DNA of 26,379 nucleotides, taken from CAZZIZ01 sp964654535. GTDB taxonomy: Bacteria > Bacteroidota > Bacteroidia > Chitinophagales > UBA2359. Made by a program: the position numbers and the translations under genes. The stretch lies in assembly GCA_964654535.1 (NCBI GenBank), contig CAZZIZ010000022.1, positions 1-26,379 on the forward strand, read 5' to 3'. This document shows positions 16,380 to 23,700 of this stretch, one piece after another (the stretch's first letter is position 1; every line of letters begins with the position of its first letter). A model generated the notes under the pieces. The model was not told the DNA's origin and ran no database searches. It worked only from the letters and a program-made list of their open reading frames with translations.

Positions 16380-18131
16380 ATGAAATTTTGGAAAGGAACG
16401 CTCTTGCTAGTGTTCATTATGTGTTTAGCAGCTTGTCAAAGTGGCGGCGACGGTAAAGCTGGAGGAGCAAAAACACTCGGAGAATTGAAGGAAGCCAAAG
16501 GCGGCAAATACTATGGTGGAGTTTTTAAAAGCAACGAAACAGAATACTTCCGCTCTTTATATCCGCCAAACATTACCGAAGTTGGCGGTCACCGTATTGC
16601 TAATCAGATTTACGAAGGCCTGGTAATTTTCGATCAGAAAGACTTAACCGTAAAACCAGCCTTAGCCGAGTCTTGGAACATTAGCGACGATGGTTTAACC
16701 TACACTTTCAACCTGCGCAAAGGAGTCATGTTTCACGACGACCCCTGTTTTCCAAATGGAAAGGGTAGAGAAGTAAAAGCAAAAGACATAAAATATTGTT
16801 ACGACCGCTGGTGCAGCTTTGATGTAAATAACAAAGGCTATGATTTTATAAAAGATAGAATACTCGGATCGGTAGAGCATCACAAAGCCACTCAGAATGG
16901 GGAGCAGCCCGCCGGCGGATGCAAGGGTATTAGAGTTATCGACGAATACACCGTGGAGGTGAGGTTGGAGCGTCCGCTCGGATTCTTTATGAACCTTTTA
17001 TCCCTAGCCTTTGGCTTCATTTATCCCGAAGAAGCAGTAGAAAAATACGGCGACGATATGCGTATCAAAACCGTGGGCACCGGACCATTTACTATTAAAA
17101 CCCTTCGAGAAAACGATGCGGTAATTTTAGTGCGCAATGAAAACTATTGGGGTGTAGATAGTCACGGCAATCAATTGCCGTACTTAAATGCATTGCGTTG
17201 GAGTTTTATCGCAGAGAAAAAATCAGAGCTGCTCGCTTTGAAACAAGGCAAGCTCGATTTTATGTTTCGTTTCCCATTAGAAATGGTTGATGAAATCTAC
17301 AACGACGAAAGCAAGCAACTAACGGAAGAGTACAAGAACTATCAGTATCAAGAAAGTCCATCGATGACCACGCAGTATTACGGTTTCAAAAACATGGGTG
17401 AGATTTTCAACAACAAAAAATTGAGGCAAGCATTTAACTATGCCGTCGATAGAGAAAAAATTGTGCGCTATACCGTCAAGGGAGCGGGCATACCAGGGCA
17501 GCATGGCATCGTGCCGCCTGCCTACACAGGCTTTCCGACCTCGTCCGTAAAAGGTTTTAAGTACAATCCCTCAAAGGCAAAGCAACTAATGGCGGAGGCC
17601 GGTTATCCAAATGGAAAAGGTTTTCCAGAAATTGACCTACAAATAAATAGTGGCGGTGGCCGAAATGAGCAAGTCGCGGAAGCCATTCAAAAGATGTTGG
17701 TCGACAACCTCAATATAAAACTGAACATAACCAAGATGCCATTCGCCCAACACCTAGAAGCCTGCGAAACCAGCAAGGCAGAGTTTTGGCGTGCTGGTTG
17801 GATAGCGGATTATCCAGATCCAGAAAATTTCCTAAACCTACTTTACGGCGGACACATTCCAGATAAAATGACCGATCGATCTTATCTCAACACTACGCGT
17901 TTTAAAAACGCGGAGTTCGATGCCTTGTACGATAAAGCAATGACCATTACCGATCAGATGGAGCGTTATAAAGTGTATGCAGAGATGGATAAGATTGCGG
18001 CCGAGTACGGACCATGGCTCATTTTGTTTTACACCAAGGATCGCCGACTCTTACGATCCAACGTTAGAAACTTCCCACAAAACCCGATGGAGTACCGTTT
18101 GTTGCGCGAGGTTTATTTGGTTCCAGAATAG
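16380..18131 (+). CDS. ABC-transporter substrate-binding lipoprotein, family 5 (peptide-binding type)
   Basis: The 583-residue protein has a lipoprotein signal with lipobox LAAC (Cys19) followed by a Gly-rich linker. The rest matches extracellular solute-binding proteins of the DppA/OppA type: ANQIYEGLVIFDQ, VKPALAESWNISDDGLTYTF, LRKGVMFHDD, VGTGPFTIKTL, RNENYWG, LRQAFNYAVDREKIV and AGYPNGKGFPEIDLQ. Such proteins deliver oligopeptides, nickel or other ligands to an ABC importer. No permease or ATPase gene lies in the window, so the partner is unknown. Cysteines at FHDDPCFPNG and YCYDRWCSF are unusual for the family and may form a disulfide. It ends the plus-strand run; repeat copy C starts 32 bp downstream. 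Confidence 0.92.
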   Translation: MKFWKGTLLLVFIMCLAACQSGGDGKAGGAKTLGELKEAKGGKYYGGVFKSNETEYFRSLYPPNITEVGGHRIANQIYEGLVIFDQKDLTVKPALAESWNISDDGLTYTFNLRKGVMFHDDPCFPNGKGREVKAKDIKYCYDRWCSFDVNNKGYDFIKDRILGSVEHHKATQNGEQPAGGCKGIRVIDEYTVEVRLERPLGFFMNLLSLAFGFIYPEEAVEKYGDDMRIKTVGTGPFTIKTLRENDAVILVRNENYWGVDSHGNQLPYLNALRWSFIAEKKSELLALKQGKLDFMFRFPLEMVDEIYNDESKQLTEEYKNYQYQESPSMTTQYYGFKNMGEIFNNKKLRQAFNYAVDREKIVRYTVKGAGIPGQHGIVPPAYTGFPTSSVKGFKYNPSKAKQLMAEAGYPNGKGFPEIDLQINSGGGRNEQVAEAIQKMLVDNLNIKLNITKMPFAQHLEACETSKAEFWRAGWIADYPDPENFLNLLYGGHIPDKMTDRSYLNTTRFKNAEFDALYDKAMTITDQMERYKVYAEMDKIAAEYGPWLILFYTKDRRLLRSNVRNFPQNPMEYRLLREVYLVPE

Positions 18132-18163
18132 TATAAGTCTGACAATTAGCTAGAAATTATTTT

Positions 18164-18322
18164 GGGCGTGCCCCCGTTTATCTGCCTGCGGCAAAAACGG
18201 GGTCGGGCTCTCGGCAGTCGCTCTTATCTGTTGTTTCCTTCTGTTCGTCTTCTAGCTCTAGGGAGCTAAGACGAACAAGTCAACAACAAAAGGAGCTTCA
18301 ACAATGCCTCCATCCCTCACGC
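18164..18322 (-). repeat. Structured intergenic repeat, copy C (159 bp)
   Basis: Read on the minus strand it begins gcgtgagggatggaggca and ends gggggcacgccc, like copies A and B. Its main hairpin has basal arms gttgtt/aacaac, middle arms tgttcgtct/agacgaaca, and tip TAGCTC-ccta-GAGCTA. The second hairpin (minus strand ccccgttt...taaacgggg) has its own stem sequence. The middle block is more diverged (gactgccgagagcccgaccc). It faces away from copy B with the CACGC end outward. Confidence 0.85.
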
Positions 18323-18672
18323 TTTTTGTCTGAATCATGATTCCAAGGATTTTACAATCGCCCTGATCCCTGATCAGGATGCCTTAATCGGAGGACTTGC
18401 AATCCGACCTGAATGGACTTAGGGTTCCCAATTCCTTTCCAAAGTATCTGCCGCCTTCGGCGACTCTAATAATAGATCGATTGGAAATCGATCGTTTATG
18501 CATCCCGATCGGAGATCGGGACGACTTTAAGATTCCGCGTAGCGGTAAAATATTAATAGAAACAGCGCATCCACACATCTCGCCCCCCTGGGGCTTGACT
18601 TGAGTGCGTCTCTGACGCGTTCTTAATTTTCCCTGCCATTTCAAATGGCAGAACGTTTGGGGCTTCTTATCT
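18323..18672. repeat. Array of short hairpins between inverted repeat copies C and B
   Basis: No convincing gene lies here. At least nine short inverted repeats follow one another: gaatcatgattc at 18332-18343 (perfect palindrome); ctgatc-cct-gatcag at 18363-18377; tcgga/tccga at 18388-18407; gccg-cctt-cggc at 18450-18461; gatcgatt-gga-aatcgatc at 18475-18493; cccgatc-gga-gatcggg at 18504-18520; ccgc-gta-gcgg at 18535-18545; gcccc-cct-ggggc at 18582-18594; gcgtc-tct-gacgc at 18606-18618; ctgccattt-c-aaatggcag at 18633-18651. Most have a 3-nt spacer that is purine-rich on one strand. Function is unknown. Open frames crossing the array on both strands appear to be by-products. Confidence 0.75.
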
Positions 18673-18846
18673 GCGTGAGGGATAGAGGCCTTTGTTTAAG
18701 CTCCTGTTGCTAGGTAGCCATAACACTTAGCTCCTTGGAGCTAGAAGTGTTTTGCGCGTGCCTAGCAGAACAGAGCGAGGGCCGAAAGCCCGACCCAACA
18801 AAAAAGCCCCGCGTTTAACGCGAGGCTTTTTTGTTGGGGCACGCCC
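18673..18846 (+). repeat. Structured intergenic repeat, copy B (174 bp)
   Basis: It begins gcgtgagggatagaggcc and ends ggggcacgccc. The main hairpin (about 18709-18768) has basal arms gctagg/cctagc, middle arms aacact/agtgtt, and tip TAGCTCC-tt-GGAGCTA. The central block agaacagagcgagggccg and its GGGC-cgaaa-GCCC hairpin are identical to copy A. The second hairpin is a long GC-rich stem with flanking A and T runs (terminator entry). Orientation is inverted relative to copy C. Confidence 0.87.
18795..18837. terminator. Bidirectional Rho-independent terminator within repeat copy B
   Basis: A 14-bp perfect stem (ccaacaaaaaagcc, 18795-18808, with 18824-18837) is continued by cgcg/cgcg around a ttta(a) loop with one mismatch. 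The A run on one side and T run on the other give a terminator shape on both strands. It sits between two convergent genes, the peptide-binding lipoprotein and the DUF547 gene, where such a terminator is expected. Confidence 0.8.
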
Positions 18847-18873
18847 TTTAGTAAATGGGATAAGCCCAAAAAA

Positions 18874-20511
18874 TTATTTTTTGAAAATGTATCTGAAACC
18901 AATATTGAAAGTGGCAGCGCTAGTGTTTTCTCTTTTGGTATGGTTAAAGTCGGTTGCCAATAACTCGATTTGGTAACGATTGTTCCACAGATATTTGAAT
19001 CCTAAACCGAATTGATTGAACGGGTCATAAGTGGTTACATCTTCGCCGCCGTCGGGTTCATTGACAACGGTAAACCAATTCGGCGAGTAACCTGACAGTC
19101 CGTAAATGGTAATTTCATCTATCGGGAAGTAGCTCAGTATAAAAGTAAGTGGAGTAGATACCTGGAAAAACCCAGAGTCGTCTCTGGTCAAAGCTCGACC
19201 AGAGTTTTCTAATAATAAATCGGCTTCAAAGAATAGGGTGAAGTAATCTCCAACAGGTCTGTCATATAAAACCTGTGTCCAGAAAACGGTTTCGTTCCAG
19301 TCCAACCAACCAGTAGTTCCATCGCCTTGTAACGGAGAGTCGTTAGGGGCTGGAAAGTATAATGTATGCTGTACTGAAATGTTACTTTGATTTTTAAAAG
19401 GTAGGTACTTGACCTTTGGCCCAATTCGCGAAAGGCCAGTTCTGGTGTAACCAAGGCCCGCGCCACCTTCACTGAATATGTTACCTGTGTTGGCGTAATT
19501 GATGGCATCGAAATAAGGGGTTTCACTTTGCGGTCTATCGCCGCTTACACTACGGAACTGTATATCAAAGCCAGCGTTGAAACGTGGTGTAACACCAATA
19601 AGCACTTGTACCAAGTTGGATAAAAAACCTGTTCGGGTTTCTCCACCTTCTATATTAAGGTTGTTTTGCTGAGCGAAATAAGCGTTAAAAAGGTTGATCT
19701 CAAACTCCCCTTTTTCGTAAAGCGACGATACCAAGAAGCGATATGAATCATCGCCATCCGCTAGTTCGACCGAACCAGCGGGACCATTGAGCACCCAATC
19801 GTAGGGATAAAAGTTGATGCCGTAGTCGTTTGGTATTTTTTCTGTTCGATATTTGTTAATGAAGCCAATGATTTCTTTTTTGTTCGAACCAAAATCTTTT
19901 CCATACCAATCGAATATTTGATTGAGTTGTAACTTTCTTTTGTCATTGTCAAATCGAACAAAATCTGCTTCATTAAGTTTCTTGGTCGTGCACAAATCCA
20001 ACTGCTCGTCGAGACGACTTGGAAAGTATGCTTCATTAACTATTTCAGGACAGCCCTTCGCACCACAGTTTAACGCAAAGTGTACGCGGGCATCATTGTA
20101 TTGCGGACGTATGATTTCATTCTCTAAGTAATTTAAGGTCATCATTTCACCTGCAATCATGTGCTCCTTCTCGGTGAAGAAGCCGGGGATTTCTTGGGTG
20201 CTATTAATCGGATATTCTAAGAGTACTGATTTAACTACAGTAAGGTTGTAGGCATTAATAAGGAATGCCTTTTTGGTATCGGGCTTCCAACCGTCGAAGT
20301 TGGCTTGGTCGACCCGCCCCATAATGTTTAGAAACATGTCAGGGTCTTTTGCCAGCGCTGCATAGTCAAATGCACCGTCTTTGACATGGGCTTGCATTAT
20401 TGCGTTGACTTCATCGAAGAAAGTCCCGTCTTCGAAATAACTGGACTGACCGAACAAACTGGTGGTCTGAAGAATAAAAATCACCATTATGGGGAAGGAC
20501 AATTTTACCAT
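18874..20511 (-). CDS. DUF547 domain fused to a probable outer-membrane beta-barrel
   Basis: From ATG 20511 the product is 545 residues with a signal peptide (VIFILQTTSLFGQ). The frame is open back to 20649, but those 46 residues precede the signal peptide and are unlikely to be used. Residues ~25-260 match DUF547: KKAFLINAYNLTVVKSVL, HFALNCGAKGCPEI, FPSRLDEQLD and LNQIFDWYGKDFG. DUF547 has no firmly established activity that I can cite. The following ~280 residues are rich in alternating aromatic and polar strands (YFTLFFEADLLLE, FQVSTPLTFILSYFP, FNQFGLGFKYLWNNRYQIEL) and end FNIGFRYIFKK, as expected of an outer-membrane barrel. The two parts are in one uninterrupted frame. It is divergent from the 1414-residue cargo gene. 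Confidence 0.8.
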   Translation of the reverse strand: MVKLSFPIMVIFILQTTSLFGQSSYFEDGTFFDEVNAIMQAHVKDGAFDYAALAKDPDMFLNIMGRVDQANFDGWKPDTKKAFLINAYNLTVVKSVLLEYPINSTQEIPGFFTEKEHMIAGEMMTLNYLENEIIRPQYNDARVHFALNCGAKGCPEIVNEAYFPSRLDEQLDLCTTKKLNEADFVRFDNDKRKLQLNQIFDWYGKDFGSNKKEIIGFINKYRTEKIPNDYGINFYPYDWVLNGPAGSVELADGDDSYRFLVSSLYEKGEFEINLFNAYFAQQNNLNIEGGETRTGFLSNLVQVLIGVTPRFNAGFDIQFRSVSGDRPQSETPYFDAINYANTGNIFSEGGAGLGYTRTGLSRIGPKVKYLPFKNQSNISVQHTLYFPAPNDSPLQGDGTTGWLDWNETVFWTQVLYDRPVGDYFTLFFEADLLLENSGRALTRDDSGFFQVSTPLTFILSYFPIDEITIYGLSGYSPNWFTVVNEPDGGEDVTTYDPFNQFGLGFKYLWNNRYQIELLATDFNHTKRENTSAATFNIGFRYIFKK

Positions 20512-20713
20512 CGTTAGAATTTTTGCCGAAGTTAAATTCAAATTGTTAGAATTCCATGTCGTTTCACGAACATATGCCTCTGCGCCGCCCATCTCGAAAA
20601 ATAATCCGGGAAATGGTCTCAATGAGTGTTGGGCAGACAATTTTGCCATTTTTTGGCTGCTCTCGCTAGCTCAATTTCGTATTTTAAAGCTAACGATTAG
20701 AAAAAATTGTGTA

Positions 20714-23700
20714 ATGAATAGAGTTCTCCTTTTGTGTTGTTTTCTGCTTGTTGGATCTGACATTATCATTGGCCAAAATATATCTGTCAGCGAAACCGAT
20801 TTTTCACAAACACTGACTGTACCTGATACTGGAAGCGAGAGCTTTACCATAAGTAACTCGGGTACAAGCGATTTGACCTATACCATTACTGGTCAGGCCG
20901 AAAGTTTTGCCAGCCCATTGAATATTTTGTTGTTTAACTATAATCCGACCAACGATTTTAGCACCCAATTGACTATGGATAACCTCTTGTCGATTCTGAA
21001 TGAAGAACTGCCATCTGCAATTATCACTGAAACAGATACTGAGGACCCTAGTGTTTTGGCTTCACTTCTTGGTGGCAAAGGTGTTTTTCTCGTTCCTAGA
21101 GTACGAGGCGCTGACCCAGCTATTTTTACAGGCTTTGCACCGGTGCTAGAAGATTATACTAATGGCGGTGGTGATGTTGTTTTCTTAGGCACAGATCAGT
21201 TTGGTGGTAGTACTGTCGAAAATGTTGTCTTTAACTCCGGACTATTTGAAGGAACTATTGATGGTTTCTTGATTGATCCAGAAAATGAAAATCTAATATT
21301 GTCAGCGCCAGCGCATCCCATAGTTGCGAACGTTTCTTCTGACTTGGTTGGTGCAGCAACAACTTACTTTTATAGCATTAGCAATGACAATGCAGAACGC
21401 ATAGTCAGTTATGATACGGGTGCAAACCTATTTGACCTGGTAACCACGAGAACTGTTGGTTCGGGAAGGGCCGTCTTGTTAGGATTCACCTACTTTAACA
21501 GCAATGAAGACCTAACTCAGATTTTGGTTAACACTTTGAGGTTTACCGGTTTGGCCAATGAGAATTTGTGGTTGAGCGTTTCACCTGAAAGCGGAACGGT
21601 TGGACCAGGAGAAGATGCTAGTGTCGAATTGACCTTTGATGCCTCTTTAATACCTGCTGGAAACTATACTGTAGAACTTGTCATTGAACACAATGATGGT
21701 TCTCAAGCTCCAATAATTCTCACTTGTAATCTTAGCACGAATGGTGTTGCTGCGATATCCGTACCTGCTTCGGTAGATTTTGGTAATGTGGTGCAAACCA
21801 CTACTAAGAGCATTAGTGTTGAAGTTTTTAATCCAGGCGCGGATACCCTTTTTGTTTCGAACGTTAGTTTGAGCGGAAATTTTCCGATCACAGTTTCGAC
21901 GACGTCATTTTATGTTTTTCCAACCTTGAGTGTGCCCATTACCTTGACCTATAGTCCCACCGAGGTTGAATCTTTTCTTGTAAACCTCACTATTGAGAAC
22001 AATGTTGAAACGCAAGTTGTTCCGGTTAGTGGAAATGGAACGGGGGCACCTACTATTAATATAAGCGATAGTGATATTGTTTACGACATTCAGTCGGGCA
22101 ATGTTGAGTCGACCACTATCACCCTTACTAATGACGGTTTGGGTGATTTGGAATATGACCTTGACCTGATTTTAAATTCTGGGTTACTTCTTGAAGCGAA
22201 CGTTTCTGAATTTTCTTCAGGTGGTATTGTTCAGATAACGGATGTGAATACCGGTGACATAGTTTTTGAATTGCCATTTCAACCAGGAGAGACTATTGAT
22301 GCTACCATAACAAGTTTAGCTTCATCTGGAAATTTTGAGTTGGAAATAATCAATGATCCGCCGGGTCCCTATGGGGCAGCCTTTCTGGATATGTTGACTT
22401 TAACGGATCAGATTACTGGCAATGAATTAATTGACGAAGGATTTGTTGGTATAGATCAAGTGTTTCCATTTTCTGGAGCTACACCGAATTGGCTCTCGGC
22501 GAGCCCGCTCAATGGAATTGTAGCTTTTGTAAATGGCGGATCGAACTCTGGTGATGTAGAATTGGTTTTTGATGCAAATGGTCTAATCGAGGGTGTATAT
22601 AATGCGCAGTTGGTGGTGAACCCTAATGAGCCTTTGAGCCCGCAAACGGTTAATATTACTCTTAACGTTACAGGGGTTGCAGCAGTAAGTGTTGATCAAA
22701 CCACTCTTGACTTTGGTCCAGTCCTAGATGGCTTGACCAATACACTGACTATAGAAGTTTCAAACCCTGGAACAGCGCCCTTGGAAGTAACGAACATTTC
22801 TTTTGGTTCAGCAAATTATGTTGCATCCATGGCGGGTGGTTTTGTGGTACAACCTTTTCAATCGGTTTTTGTTGATGTGCTTTTTGCACCTGACATGGAA
22901 GGAAACTTTGATAGCACTATGCTCCTTGAGACGAGTGCTGGTGATGTAATGGTAAATGTTTTAGGAGAAGGCATCGGTGCGCCAGCCGCATCAGTAAGCC
23001 CTAGTTTCATAGAATTCTTCGTCACTTCGGGCGAAATGGTAGACTCGAGTTTTGCAGTTTTAAATCAAGGTGAAGGGCCTTTGCTTTTTACTCCTGGTTC
23101 TGGTACAGATAATACTGGGTTCCAACTTAGTATTACTGCAGGTCCAGGCGGAACAAGCGTCTTTTATTTTTTCGATGTGGTTGCCGGCCCTGGTGTTGGT
23201 GTCAACGATGTTGTTGACATACTAGCCGGTGAAACTGCTATTGTAAATGTTGAGGGTTTTGACTCAAATTCTACCTACTCACTAAGTTTCTTTGAAAACA
23301 CCGGCTCTGTTGCGGAATTCGTTGCCACGGATTTGGGTACTGGAGTTGTTGTGGCGAGTGCCGAAGGCATTGGAACTTTTGACCTGGGGTCTCCGAGCTT
23401 TCTTTCTTGGTTACTTGTGGACGAAGAAGCGCTGGAGCTAGACTTTCCAAGTGGTAGCATGATAGTGCCTTTTTCTGTGGACGCTACAGGATTGTCTTCA
23501 GGGGATTTTATGAATACTATTAATGTGGTTTCAAACGATCCAGTTAACCCAATAGTAGCTGTTGAAATATTGATGCATGTAAGTGCGTTTCCGAGTGCAC
23601 AAATAGGCTCGAATACGACTTTGCAATGTGGTGAAGCGGGAGTTCAATTTATAAATCAGAGCCTAAATATCCCAACTTCGTTTTTCTGGGATTTTGGAGA

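Noticed and set aside
18384..18644. Overlapping open frames on both strands in the hairpin array (68 and 86 codons)
   Set aside because: Their sequence is made of the inverted repeats themselves, with no domain or start context. Non-coding array is the better explanation.
18752..18976. 74-codon plus-strand frame across repeat copy B into the DUF547 gene end
   Set aside because: It runs through the terminator hairpin and ends antisense to a real gene.
20512..20649. N-terminal extension of the DUF547 gene
   Set aside because: The signal peptide begins at the Met encoded at 20511; upstream residues would bury it.
20489..20713. N-terminal extension of the 1414-residue cargo gene
   Set aside because: The 75 extra residues precede a clear signal peptide at ATG 20714 and overlap the opposite gene's leader.
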